Part shown: piece after piece, positions 1 to 11,853 of the stretch
Numbering within the stretch: the first letter of the stretch is position 1
Layout of the letters: every line of letters starts with the position of its first letter
From: Azadirachta indica
Taxonomy: Eukaryota > Streptophyta > Magnoliopsida > Sapindales > Meliaceae
DNA length: 64,000 nucleotides
NCBI GenBank assembly: GCA_022749755.1
Contig: CM040444.1
Coordinates: 11,928,274-11,992,273, forward strand
Direction: 5' to 3'
The notes under the pieces: model-generated
Database searches by the model: none
Told to the model about the DNA's origin: nothing
What the model saw: only the letters and a program-made list of their open reading frames with translations
Position numbers and translations under genes: made by a program

Positions 1-955
1 CATTTGACGAAATCATCACTCTGTTACAATAAAAATTTACAAAATTATATATTTAGCATAATAGTTAAATCATGTTCTATACAATTTTATATTGAAAGAT
101 TTTAAACCACAGTATCTGAAAACTCTATGTACGATGGGCATGAAAAGTCTATGCACAATGATTTTAGACCACAGTATCTAAAAATATGTGCGTGATAGGC
201 GTAAAAAGGTTTCGATCCAGTTAATGATTGAATATAGAAGTTTACTCTTATTTTCAATATTTTTTTAGCACTTTTTCTAAAGCACAAGAAAAAATATTTA
301 AAACAGAAAAAATATAAGACGTATTATACATAACACAACACTAAAGACACATCAATAATATCTTTCCAAGATAATTTCATGATGGCCCAACTAGTATTCT
401 TTCGCAAAGTCATTGTAAAAATACTAAAAATTTACAAGAATAAGGCAAAAACCAATATATATACACCAAGTTCTTATAATTTATATTCTTGTTTCCATTC
501 TGTAAATCATTATGCTTACCCAAATGGTTTTCCGAAAATAAAAAATGCAAATCCAACTGCATCTTACGATATCATATTTTGAACACTGCAAGCTTAAGGC
601 TTATATAATCCAAATACTTGCTTTATGCACCACCCCAACTTGTTCTATTTGTAGCATAATTTCATATAAATAACTCTGAAAACACTTAAACTAATGAAAA
701 TTAAAGGCTAATATTCAAAATTCTGAATTAAGTGTTGATGATATGACTCTTCTCTAATAATATAATGTTTTTGCCTAATCCATGGAGTTTTCATACTGTG
801 TTTGTAGTCAAAAGAATGCCATTGATCCCTCATAAAAGAACAAATTAAATTAGCTTGCGGGTGTCAAACAAAAATAATTTATAAAAATGGGTTACAACAA
901 TTTCAGCAAATTAAATTAGCATATACTAAAAAAGTTTAAAAGCAAGTCACAAATT
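1..955. other. AT-rich intergenic DNA, no gene seen
   Basis: No open frame here resembles a known protein; the short frames have AT-driven composition and no codon bias. I see no RNA gene or intact transposon end. Confidence 0.6.
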
Positions 956-964
956 GTGAGAGAA

Positions 965-1052
965 GTCTTGCAATCAATAGGGCTTGAACATATGCCCTCA
1001 CTTAAGAGAGTGTGCATCCTTACCACCCAGGCTAAGCCTAGAAAGCTCAATT
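965..1052 (-). mobile_element. tRNA-derived SINE-like fragment
   Basis: Read on the minus strand, the stretch carries an A-box-like motif (TTAGCCTGGGTGG) followed about 33 bases later by a B-box-like motif (GTTCAAGCC). These are the two halves of an internal RNA polymerase III promoter, in the order and spacing of plant tRNA-derived SINEs. The cloverleaf is not intact enough for a functional tRNA. No clear poly-A tail or target duplication was found, so this is probably an old, truncated copy. Confidence 0.45.
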
Positions 1053-1090
1053 CTCCCAGAGTTGAAGACAAGAAATAGGCGACTGCTTCT

Positions 1091-1111
1091 GTGTGTGCGT
1101 GTGTGTGTGTG

Positions 1112-1146
<35 letters not shown>
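1091..1146. repeat. Compound microsatellite (GT)n(AT)n(AAT)n
   Basis: A GT run passes into a short TA run and then about nine AAT/TAA triplets. It is likely polymorphic in length. The flanking 1150-1270 stretch is rich in GCATGC motifs with no other visible function. Confidence 0.9.
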
Positions 1147-1455
1147 TCTTGGTGAGCATTTTCAACTTAATTTTCAATGCATGCATTAATTTTTGTGGTT
1201 GCTTTGGGCACATAATTAATTCTCCAACAAGTTAATTTTCAATGCATAATGCATGCATGCTAGCAGCTACCATGCATTAAAGAGAAATTAAAGACTAAAA
1301 TGTGTTGCTTGCTTGCTTTATCCCTACTTCCATGTGAGAAAAACAAAAGGATATATGCATGCAGAGAATCAAAAAGACTCGTTGCTTTTAATTCATTTCA
1401 TCATATGAAAGCACCATTGTTGTGGGGTCTGAAAATTTATATAGTATATTCCTTT

Positions 1456-4400
1456 TAGGGATAGCAACAAATAGGATATAATATGGATATCTTAGTATCC
1501 ATATCCATATGCATATCCATATCCTACAAAAAAATTTATATTCATATCTTATCTATATCTGTGACAAATATTATATTCAATATCCATATCTTACAAAATA
1601 AATATTTACTAATATCTATATCCTAATGGATGTTATATGGATATATCCATATCCTAATAAAAAACAATAAAATTTTAAAAAAATTATATTCATAATTTGA
1701 TTTTCAATATTTTTTAAATTAATATACTATGTTAATAAATTATAATAAAACTCAATATCGTATTAACATCAAAAAAAAAAAAATATAATTCTAATAATAT
1801 AAAATTTAAATTCAACAATAATAACAATTCATAAAATTTATAAAAAGCTTCAACCAATAATTTATATCAACAATCATTATTGCAATCAAAGTTCAACCAA
1901 ATTTCATCTTCACTCAAGATTTGTAAAGCCATCCAACATGATTCTTATAATGCACAAATAAAAATTTATATTCAATAAGTCAACAACTTTTTTGAAAATA
2001 AAATTATTAATATAAAATTTCCTTATGATATCTAATCATTATAATAGTATTTACCTCATTGATAATATCTTCATCTTCTAAATATTTGGTACTTTCTACT
2101 TGTGTTGAAGAATTTGAACCTAACCATGTAACAAAGAAATTTAATTATAAAAAGTATGAATTATTGATGATTAACAATATATTAAAAAATAAGTACACTT
2201 TATTACCATTAAATTCAACTTATAACCAATTTTGAGCACACATTAAGGTCTTCAATGTCTTCAGATGAAGTTTACTACGATGTAGAAATACGAATCTACC
2301 ACTTGCACTAAAAGCTGATTCTGATGCAACTGTAAATATATGAATAGTTAAAATATCTTTAACTATTTCTTGTAAAGTAGGATATTTTGAACCATATGTC
2401 TTCCACCAATTTACTATATCAAACTTATCAAATATTGAGAATGACATTTTCATCCAACTAATAATCTAACTCAAAATTAGTTTGAGTAGTATTAGTGCTT
2501 TGATTTACCAACATATCAAATTTTATCAATTGTTCTTTCATTTTTAAGTGAACCCCCTCCAAACAAGATGATGAAGCAACTGAAGAAGAATGAACAACTT
2601 CCTCATTTGTTTTAAACCTTGAATGATAATATTTTACCGATACATAACAAAAACTACGAATCTTTTCAATTTCAATTGAATAATAATTCCCATACAACAA
2701 AGAAAAATAGTACTGCACCAATTTTAACTTATATCTTAGGTCTAAAATAATTGCTATATCCATTATTCTATGATCCACATTCTAATACTTGTCAAACTTT
2801 TTGATCATTTTTTCAGCCATCATCCTTATTTCACCATTAGTAGAATTAAGCACTTCCTAATAGACAATTTAATCTCACAGACATTTTGGAAAAAGAGATT
2901 GGTTATAGAATATTTAATATCAGAAATAATGTAGTCACTTCATAAAAGGATTCAAGCCTATCACAAATTTCTTTTGTAAACATCCAATCTTTATCAGTAG
3001 GCAAACATTTATAATGTGGTTCTCGTTGTTTTAAACATAGAAACACTTCTTTGTAAATCAAAGCACTCTTAAGCATCAAATAAGTAGAATTCCATTTAGT
3101 ATTACATTTAGCAATTAACTTTTTAGTACAAGAACTATTCAACTTATGGGTTCTCCCAACAAATGTCTCCTCCCTTTTTGGTGTTACTATCCAATGTAAA
3201 ATACTACTACGGATTCTCTCAATGCTTTCATTTATCATAGCCATGTCATCCTTCACAATCAAATTAAATTTATGTGCAGCACATCACATGTGAAATAATC
3301 TTTCATTCAATAACAATTAACCACTATCAAGTTTCTCCAACAAAGTTTTAATCATGGCATCATTTGTACTACAATTATCGACAATCAAAGTAGATAATTT
3401 GCAATCAATGTTCTAATCCAACAAATATTCCATTAAAGTTTCACTAAATACTTTACCAATGTGTGGACATGGCACATAGATAAACCTGATAAAATATTAG
3501 TTATCAATAATAAATACCATATTATATCATGTATACGATATACAGTGAGAAAATAAAAAAATTTAATTTTTCAGAAATTACCTCATAATGTGACTTTGTA
3601 TCACCCAAAAATCATCAATAAAATGTATTGTTATTGCCATAAAACCTTTTTGTTGATTGCTAGAAGTCCATATATCAGTAGTGATAGCAATTCTTCCTCG
3701 ATTTTCCTGCAACAAACTCATTATTTTAGATCTTTCATAAACATAAATCTTTAAAATATCATTTTTCAGTGTGTTGTGAGAAACAATCTTAAACATAAGT
3801 TGAAGAGTTTGACAAAATTTTCTAAACCCTATGTGTTCAACCATATTAAGAGGATATTCATGCATGATTATCATGTTGGCAAGCTCTTTCCTAACGCTTT
3901 CCTAATCAAAAGAAAAAGTAGACACCTTCACTTTTCCATCAACTGTATGAGCTTATAATCTCTTCATGGTACAATCTATGCTAGGTTACCTTTTACAAGA
4001 ACATGCTCTTAATTGATTGTGTAGATGTGAGATTTCATCCTTTGGCTTATAAAGTATTATTTTATTGTAATACAAACAAGTTGCATTCCAATAAGCAGAA
4101 TTATTATTCCTTTGCCTCTTAAAATGACTCCAGACACTTGAAGTCAATTTTTTTACTAGTAGCTGTACTTGTAAGTTCTTCACATGTAGCCTTTGAAGTT
4201 TGACTTGAATCTATTTCATTAAGTTGGCTAGGAACAACACTAAGAGTGAGTTGTTCATTAGATCTTGTCATCATCAAATTCATATCCATTTTTCACCTAC
4301 AAATTAATAATTTAGTTGATCAATTTTTAAGTTTATAGTATGGCAATAATAAAAATCAAAATTGTTAAGAAAACTTTTCATAAGAAAATCAGTATAATGT

Positions 4401-5195
4401 TAATGTGATAATAGATTTAGTATTAAATCAAAATATATGTTAATATCATAACATATTAAGTATTAGTTTGCTTTTGTAATTTACTGGCTCATGAGCTATT
4501 AATAAAGAAAACTAATCTTCAAACTAGCTAATTAGATAAAATAATAAAAAATACATTCAAGGGATTTAAAAAATATTATACACACATCAAATCTTCGAAG
4601 CAATTTGGATTCATTTTCTTTGTCTCTTTAATGTATTTTTTATTTTTCAATGGAATATATAGTTCATCACCAAAACCAATATATTAAATATACATAAAAT
4701 AATCATTCACAATAAAATAATTTGAATAAGTCAGTAGGTAAAAGGAAGAAATTGGAATATACCCAGAATCTATATCAAATCAAAGGCTTGTTCATAAAGT
4801 GTATATATTAATTAAATCTGGAATTCAATAATTACGTGATGGAGATATAGGAGGGGAGAGGACAGGTGTTCAGCAAAGTAAAGAGAAATGAAGACAAAAA
4901 AAATGACTTTCAAAAAAGGGTTTACTATAATTTATAAATATATAACTTAAAACAACATCATTTTGAATTGTCCAAATAACGTGGTTTTGATTGAAAAATT
5001 ATTAAAAAAATGGTGAACGAATATCCTATATAGATATTCACACATATTTAGGTTATTTATATTCGTACCATATTTTAAACAGATATTATATTCAATTATT
5101 GAATCTTATACATATTTATTTTTTCAATTACCATATGCTATTGAGGAACAAATGCAGATGAATATCCATGAAAATAGACACAGTTGCCATCTCTA
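1456..5195 (-). mobile_element. hAT-superfamily DNA transposon, decayed but with both ends
   Basis: The left end reads TAGGGATAGCAAC and the reverse complement of the right end reads TAGAGATGGCAAC, so the termini form an inverted repeat of about 35-40 bp with many mismatches. The flanking 8-mers are ATTCCTTT (1448-1455) and ATTCCCTC (5196-5203), matching at 6 of 8 positions, as expected for an aged 8-bp hAT target duplication. The outer few hundred bases at both ends are dense in GGATAT/ATATCC words, most strikingly 1475-1650; hAT elements often carry subterminal transposase-binding repeats there. The interior encodes a BED-finger hAT transposase on the minus strand, now broken. Total length is about 3.74 kb. 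Confidence 0.8.
2220..4289 (-). pseudogene. BED zinc-finger hAT transposase (RICESLEEPER-like), broken
   Basis: This would be the DNA-binding and strand-transfer enzyme of the surrounding element. Reading from 4289 (an ATG giving MDMNLMMTRS) toward 2220, the pieces are: a BED-finger region near 4000-4160 where the second cysteine of the C-x2-C pair is replaced (CLYY); an N-terminal catalytic part at 3578-3874 with the ITTDIWTSSNQ motif; a middle part at 2903-3262; and the C-terminal dimerisation block at 2220-2453 (VASESAFSASGRFV, then a CAQNWL end). Frameshifts and stops separate the blocks; the first comes just before the zinc finger. It cannot make a working transposase. Confidence 0.85.
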
Positions 5196-5756
5196 ATTCC
5201 CTCCCGCTCAAAAAGATAAAAGAAAAAATTAAAAGGTGAGTGTTCGAATATATTTGCTTGTTTTAGATCAAGAAAAAAGAAAATTTTCATCAAACAGTTA
5301 TTGCCATTGAACCCAGACCTAAGTTATACGTCTGTCAAAGCAACCCAATTCAACAATGAAAATGATTTCAATCAATTGTAAAAGGGCAAACATGTACACA
5401 ACTTTCTTTTCCAGATTCAAAATCATTGTCGTCTAAAAGCTCATATATTCAAATCCAATCTACAGCAAGCACCACACACACATTTATATCATCCAAACCC
5501 CACTGCCTACCCCACAAAAATTATATACCTTTGATTCTTCATTATTACTATGATCATCATTCTTGATTGATAAACAACACTCTTATATTGGAGAAACAAT
5601 AATGTAATAAATATGAGAGTATCAAATGTTAAACAAAAAAAATTTAATGACATTGAGTAATAAAAGCTATAAATACAACAAAACTAGAATTAGAATATAT
5701 GGATGAATTCAAACTTTTCACAGCACATACTTATAATTGACAATAGAACATAAGTA
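5196..5756. other. Intergenic DNA, no gene seen
   Basis: This stretch is less AT-extreme than its neighbours but has no convincing open frame or recognisable repeat. It lies between the hAT element and an RPC6 fragment. Confidence 0.5.
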
Positions 5757-5835
5757 TCTAAAGGCAAAAACTTAAAAATTCAACCACCTGATACAAAGAT
5801 TTATCTGAGGACACACTCACAGAATGGAAGTTCTT
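5757..5835 (-). pseudogene. 3' fragment of RPC6 with internal deletion
   Basis: Positions 5757-5835 match the last coding codons and first 3' bases of the intact RPC6 gene (about 10055-10165) in the same orientation. The match covers the end of the reading frame (WLDF-stop region) and the Q-I-N-L-C region about 20 codons earlier; roughly 50 bases between them are missing, and point changes are present. No upstream exon sequence is joined to it. It is a non-functional relic of an additional RPC6 copy. Confidence 0.75.
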
Positions 5836-7199
5836 TAAGACAATAATATTTATTAATATATTATAATTTTATGAATATATTTTATTTCTATTAATACATA
5901 TATTAGCTATATATATCTTATTTAGATTATAAAATTATCATAAAATATTTTATTATAATATATTTTATTTATAAATTTATTTTTCATTAATAATCTTATT
6001 AATAAATATTTAATTTCTAATATGTCATTAACATTAAATTGTTAATATATTGTAAAATAAAATAAATCCATATTTTACTTATATTATATGCACAACTATT
6101 TAATTATTAGTATGTCATAAAATAATAGTCATCATTCTTATATTTAGTTTTAATTAAGGAAAAATTATATAAAACTAGGACTAAAATCCCAGTATTAATA
6201 ACTCATTATATTAACCTTTAAATTTGAAATTAAAATGTAGAACATTCATTTTATATAATAGTAATTAACCTGCTCATCAAATAATATGTAAAATTAACCT
6301 ACTATTTAAGTTAAAAATTATTTTTTAGTTTTTAATATATTAAAATTATTTTTGTAATTCTTTTTTATGAATATATTTGAAATACAAATTCATATATTAT
6401 AATTAAAATTTAATGTTAAACACATGTGTTATGCATGCTAAGAGTAATTTATTTAAAAAAATATTAATTTAAATATTATCAAAATAGATATTCTTTCTTT
6501 TTTTAAAAAAAAAGTTATTAATAATAAAATAAACTATTATATCTCAAAAATCAATATGACAAATATGACACATATCATCTATTACTTATGATAATTGTAT
6601 TTATATAAATTAATGAAAAACATATGTTAATTTAAAGATGTAAACATTATTGTAATAGTTGAGAATAAATAGTATAATAAAATAACCCTATAACTAATAT
6701 GACATTAATAAAAAAATTAAAATATCTTAAAACCAATAAATTGTGAGTGAAAAAGCATGCATATAATGTACAAATATAAATAAGAAATTTTGAAAATGAT
6801 AATTAAGAAAAGTAAAATGTAAATGAATCTAATTTTGTGAAATTGATGTTAATTGTGACAAACATAAAATTTAAGAAATTTTAATCACATATAATACAAA
6901 TTCAATTTGACATAACTAGAATACTATTATTAAAGTACTAACATTTATCATTTGTAAAGTGATACTTTATCTAACATTATGCAACTAAAAAAAAAAAAGA
7001 AAAGGACAAGAAAAAATTGATTAGTACACATGCAAAATAAAATTATGAAACAATTTAACAAATTAAAAATATCAATAATCAATTTTTGTCCCTGTGTTAA
7101 AGTATACCCATATATTTAGAAAAATTATATATTTATGTGTTACATATATTTTATTTATATAATAATAATAATAATTTTTATAATTTAAAAATATATAAA
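5836..7199. other. Very AT-rich intergenic DNA
   Basis: Dense in stops in all frames, with no transposon ends or gene-like composition that I can see. Confidence 0.6.
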
Positions 7200-8650
7200 A
7201 TTTTGAAATAATTTTTATAACTTTATAAGTATTATAAGTTTATATTTTTTAAATAACTTTTTTCTTGTAATTTAATTTTCTATATCACAATTACAAGTAA
7301 AATGTTGATTCATAATTTTTATGTTACATTTATATTCCTTTTGTTCCATATACAATTATAATGTTATTATTTATTAATTTGTGTTCATTTATATTTAACT
7401 CATTACAATTACATTTTTTATATTGTATTTATGAAATTGATATCCATTTTTACTCTTTTATGTTAGCTTATTGTTTTTTACTTTTCATTTTTTACTTTTA
7501 CTAGTTTTTTGTTTTACATACATGTTATGTATTATAATTTAATGTTTTATGTAGAGATAACAAATCTATATAGATTTATAACCTTTACGTCACAATTACA
7601 ATTTTTTATTTTATTTACAACTATACTGTTATTATTTGACAGTTTGATGTCAATTTACATTTATCTTAATGCATCTATATTTTTTGTGTCGAATTTATGA
7701 AACTGGTGTTTATTTTTACTATTTTATATTGGCTTATATTTTATTTTTAACTTTTACAAGTGTTTTATTTTAAATACAAATTATACGTCATAATTTAATT
7801 CTTTATGTGAATATTATAAATTTTATGTAGATTTATAACTTTTATGTGACAATTATATTTTTTTGTTTTGTTTACAACAATTATATTGTCATTTAATAAT
7901 TTGATGTTAGTTTACATGTATTTCAATGCATTTATATTTTGTATATTAAATTTATAAAATTAATGTTTATTTTACTCTTTTATGTTAACTTATATTTTAT
8001 TTTTAACTTTTACAACTATTATATTTTACATACAATTATATGTTATAATTTAATTTTTTATGTGAAGATTATAAATTTTATGTGCATTTATAACTTTTAC
8101 ATAACAATAATAATTCTTTTGTTTTGTTTACAATTATTCTATTCTCATTTGACAATTTGATGTTAATTTATATGTATTTCAATACATTTATATTTTTTTA
8201 TGTTGAATTTATGAAATTGATGTTTATTTTTACCTTTTTATGTTGGCTTTATTTTTTTAATTTTAATGTTTATAAGTGTTATGTTTTACATATAAGTTTT
8301 ATATTATAATTTAATTTTTTATATCAAGATAATAAGTTTAATATTGATTTAAACATTTTATGTTACATTTATAATTATTTTGTTCTGTATATAACTATAA
8401 CGTTATCATTTATTATTTTGATATTAACTTATATTTGTTTCATCACATTTACATGTTTCAGGTTAAATTTATTAAATCAACATTCATTTTTACTCTCTAA
8501 ATCTTAATTTATTAATTTTAATTTTTAATTTTAACCTTTACAAGTGTTATATTCATTTTTACTCTTTGATATGTATAATTTTTTTCTGTATACAAATATA
8601 ATGTTGTTCTTTATTATTTTGATGTTAATTCATATTCATACTATAAAATA
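7200..8650. repeat. Tandem array of an approximately 258-bp AT-rich repeat
   Basis: A recurring landmark of the form TTTATGAAATTGATGTTTAT starts at about 7428, 7694, 7951, 8208 and 8468, giving spacings of 266, 257, 257 and 260 bases. Between landmarks the same sub-blocks return in the same order (a TTTACTCTTTTATGTT block, a TTTTACATACAA block, a TTTGTTTACAA block). About five and a half diverged units are visible. Short frames recur across units because the units repeat, not because they code. Confidence 0.85.
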
Positions 8651-10050
8651 TAATTAATTAAAATTGTACAATATAATTATTTTTCATAAAACTTGAATTA
8701 ATTACAGGTAACAGATTTGTAATTTGAATAAAATTCAAACTATTTAGAGGAGTTTTAAAATCTGAATAAAACTAAAATTAAAATTAATTATAGACAGAGA
8801 TTTAAATAAACACATAATAAAAAATTTTTTTGTTTACTTAATTACAAAAAAAAATTTAGATAAACACAAAATATATATTTTTTTATCCCTTATTGTATTT
8901 CACTGATAAAATTATATTCAACTAGTAAATTATAATAGTTTAGTTAATTTAAATTAATTATTATAAATAGTATATTTAATCTAACGGTTTAAATGATCTC
9001 TATTATGAATACCGCGATTTTTATCCCGGTATCATACAATGACCCTTAATTAAGAGTTTATAAATAATTTTTTTAGATAACTATAATAAATAAAAAAGTA
9101 TGTTCATCCTTTTAAAATAAATTAGCATTTTTATAAGTATTTTTGAAATCATTGGAACTAATAAGTTTAATAGACCAAACCTTAAGAATCTCTGAGTCCT
9201 TTTTCTTTTTTAAAATAAAATTATTTTAAATAAATGATCTCTTTTAAAATTTATATATAATTAATATTGTCAAAAAGTTTGATAGCAAATTTGGATGGAG
9301 AAAACTAATTAAAGATCAAAATACTATTATTACATTTAAATTAAATATTAGAATAAAATTATATTGGTTATTAAAAAATAATAATAATAAGAATATATGA
9401 TTATTTTATATATTTTTTAATAATTGATGGATAAAATAATCAATTTAAAGTAAAAATAATAATTTCACGAGTACATCTTCATATTTCTTTAAAAATTATG
9501 GAGTATTTTGACTTTTCTAAAAATATAGTGAATATATTGCTTTTCTTCCAAAACCTAATGAAATAAAGTATAATATTCCTTAAAAAATATTTCTGATATG
9601 ATCCGAAGTTACCAAAACCGAAACTAGACTAGAAATTCTAGGTATTTTATTTTAAAAAACCAAACCAGACTAAATATCATTTGAAATCAGACCAAATTTG
9701 TAAGTTCTTAGATCGAATGTCGGTTCTAATCCCATTAGATCCAGTTTTATGAGTTCTAAATTTTTTTACCCGACCCTGCCTAATGCTTAAGAACTTGGAG
9801 GACATATTAATAGCTCAATCAGTATACAAAGCGATGTGAAAGAGGTTTGGACTCTAATCCCTATATTTTTTTTTTCCCCTGAAAATGAAGTCCTTTCCAA
9901 CAGGTTTTCTGTTGTTGAAGTGAGCAACAATTTATGAAACTTGAACAAGCAAACAGTGAAAGTTCAAACACTCTGAAATCATAGATCAAAATGATAAACA
10001 AAATTGTTTGATATATAAATTCCTGCAACACTATTACAGAATATATGTAG
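8651..10050. other. AT-rich intergenic DNA with a degenerate MITE-like patch
   Basis: No gene is seen. The 9600-9790 stretch (an ACCGAAACTAGAC region, ending in a CCCGACCCTGCC block) is less AT-rich and resembles in style the non-autonomous hAT element at 12983-13384, but I found no target duplication. About 9880-10060 probably holds the 3' untranslated region of the minus-strand RPC6 gene. Confidence 0.5.
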
Positions 10051-10064
10051 CTAAATGCTAAAAC

Positions 10065-10766
10065 TTAAAAATCCAACCACTTAGCGTAATAGACGCAAGT
10101 TTTTGGGGAGATTATGCCATCAGGGGTACAAAGATTTATCTGAGGACAAACTCCACACGGAATGGAAGCCAAACCTCCTAGCTTTGGTCCACCTCCACTG
10201 CTTCCTTTGCTCATGCTTTTATAGCAAATTTTTCCTACTGGAATATTAGCAAATTCCCCTGATCCGTTACTCTTCACTTCCAAAATTTCATTATCCAAAA
10301 CCAATGCCCTCACAATCTCTTCAATTTGCTGTTTGGTAAGGTCATCCTTGAAGACCCCACTCCTTTTGATGGAATCTGTAATTGCCTCCAATGTAGCAAC
10401 CTTCAATCTATTTATGTGCTTTACACATTGGTCTTTCACAACTTTTATGAAATCTGTATCCAGGTTTCCCTCAACGTACCATGCCCCACCAGAGATCTCC
10501 TTTGAGGGGTTAAACTCCACTGCCATGAAGTGCTTCCTTCCCTTGTTCTGGATATTAACCACCTCTTTGATCAACTTCTTGGCTTGAAGTGACTTGAGGG
10601 ATTTAGTAACAATATTATCAGGGATATTTGTTTGTAATTCTCGTTTCATGTCTCGTGTCCATATGCCCATATCTTGTTTGCTTCTAATCACATCATAGAT
10701 GATGCGCTCATGTTCTGTTAGAGCATCAGCAGCTGCATTCGAGTCTGGTCGTTTCCTCTTACTCAT
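10065..10766 (-). CDS. RPC6: DNA-directed RNA polymerase III subunit RPC6 (RPC34)
   Basis: The 233-aa product is the plant form of the RPC34/RPC39 subunit of nuclear RNA polymerase III, which belongs to the RPC3-RPC6-RPC7 initiation trimer and makes tRNA, 5S rRNA and other small RNAs. Tandem winged-helix domains occupy roughly residues 15-160 (TEHERIIYDVIRSKQDMGIW; TDFIKVVKDQCVKHINRL). The C-terminus has the family's cysteine cluster (IPCGVCPQINLCTPDG) and the end motif CVYYAKWLDF. The frame is a single intact exon of full family length. The ATG lies two bases after a splice acceptor (AG at 10769-10770), so the 5' untranslated region is interrupted by a leader intron. A truncated second copy lies upstream at 15628-18340 and a 3' relic downstream at 5757-5835; this is the only intact copy. 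Confidence 0.93.
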   Translation of the reverse strand: MSKRKRPDSNAAADALTEHERIIYDVIRSKQDMGIWTRDMKRELQTNIPDNIVTKSLKSLQAKKLIKEVVNIQNKGRKHFMAVEFNPSKEISGGAWYVEGNLDTDFIKVVKDQCVKHINRLKVATLEAITDSIKRSGVFKDDLTKQQIEEIVRALVLDNEILEVKSNGSGEFANIPVGKICYKSMSKGSSGGGPKLGGLASIPCGVCPQINLCTPDGIISPKTCVYYAKWLDF

Positions 10767-10768
10767 AC

Positions 10769-11728
10769 CTATTCAAAAAAACATCATTATAAGTAAAATC
10801 CAATACATCAAAAGCAGTTTACACCAGGATTTTACGGACAAAGTTAAAATCAAATAACAAAGGTAATAATAACAGTGTGCTTGAATTATAAATCAACATT
10901 CCGAGTCCAAAGGCACTCATGAGTAATGACTTATTTAATGAAGAATTAACTAGGTAGAAGAAATTCTATATGTTAACCATATGCTAGTTAGTAGTGTTGG
11001 ACCAGCAGAAGGGACATGGAGGCTCAATTAATAAAAAATTAACTACGTAGAAGAAATTCAAATGTACTGTAGCAATGTCAATGGTTCTCAAAGATGAAAT
11101 CAATAAAACTGTGTCAATGAGTTCAAGTTCTTGAATTGGCCACAGACAACAAAGATTTTATACTCTTCATTGAGGACTTTCATCAAACAGGAACATGACC
11201 ATAAAGAGAAACCATGATTCAAACCTCCCCTTTGAGCACATAATGTATACCCATTAACCTTCTATTTTGTGGAATTCATGGATCATTTACATGGAAAATT
11301 TATCATTTTGTAGAAGTACGTTATGTAATTATGGAAATATACAGTATTTCCTGCATTTCACACAGACAGAGTTGAACAGTGATGATGTAGATATTCAATT
11401 ATGTATATTTAGTGTTGAGACTTTGCTTCTGTTCTCCTTCCTAAAACCAAAAATTGTATTCCCAGTCTAGGAATCCTTCCTAAAACCAAAAATTGTATTT
11501 CCAGTCCTAGAATTCACCAAACCTCTACAACCATTGACCTAACTAAATTCCCTGGCTTAATAATTGAGACAGAAAAGAAAATTTTGACAGCAAAAAACAT
11601 TCAAATTATTCATAACAGAATCTATATTATTCAGAACAACATTCAAACTCTATCTATTTCATCAATCTCTAAAGCATATATATATAAAATAAAGAAAAAA
11701 CAATTAAGACATGGAGAAACTATAATAC
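10769..11728 (-). other. Leader intron of RPC6
   Basis: The donor is AAAG|GTATTATAG (GT at 11728-11727) and the acceptor is GAATAG|GT directly before the ATG. The same intron, with both splice sites, is recognisable in the duplicate copy (15698-18150 with an insertion), which supports a transcribed leader. The noncoding first exon starts at 11729 and contains a pyrimidine-rich stretch. Confidence 0.7.
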
Positions 11729-11853
11729 CTTTCTATCCTCAACAATCTGGCAGCTGAGCAATCTCGTTTGTCACAAGAAGATGAGGAAGAAGCAGCGGCA
11801 AAAGCGGGGCAAGAGAGATGCGAGTGGAGAGGAGACGGTGAACTGGGTGTTAA
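11729..11853 (-). promoter_or_regulatory. RPC6 noncoding first exon / promoter-proximal region
   Basis: This stretch matches 18151-18272 in the duplicate. There the same homology continues without interruption into sequence corresponding to 12781-12835 here, so the ancestral 5' region was contiguous and is split in this copy by about 0.93 kb. The transcription start cannot be fixed from sequence. A 64-aa minus-strand frame over the region is partly conserved between copies but shows no known domain. Confidence 0.5.

Noticed and set aside
7509..8309. Three 61-73-aa frames that look alike
   Set aside because: They recur because they lie in successive units of the 258-bp repeat; composition is Phe/Tyr/Ile-rich as expected for AT-rich noncoding DNA.
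6165..9045. Possible terminal repeats (ATCCCAGTATTAATA at 6187 and ATCCCGGTATCATA near 9022)
   Set aside because: They are in direct, not inverted, orientation, only loosely similar, and no transposon content lies between.
10333..10587. 84-aa plus-strand frame inside RPC6
   Set aside because: It is antisense to the intact RPC6 exon and has no domain.
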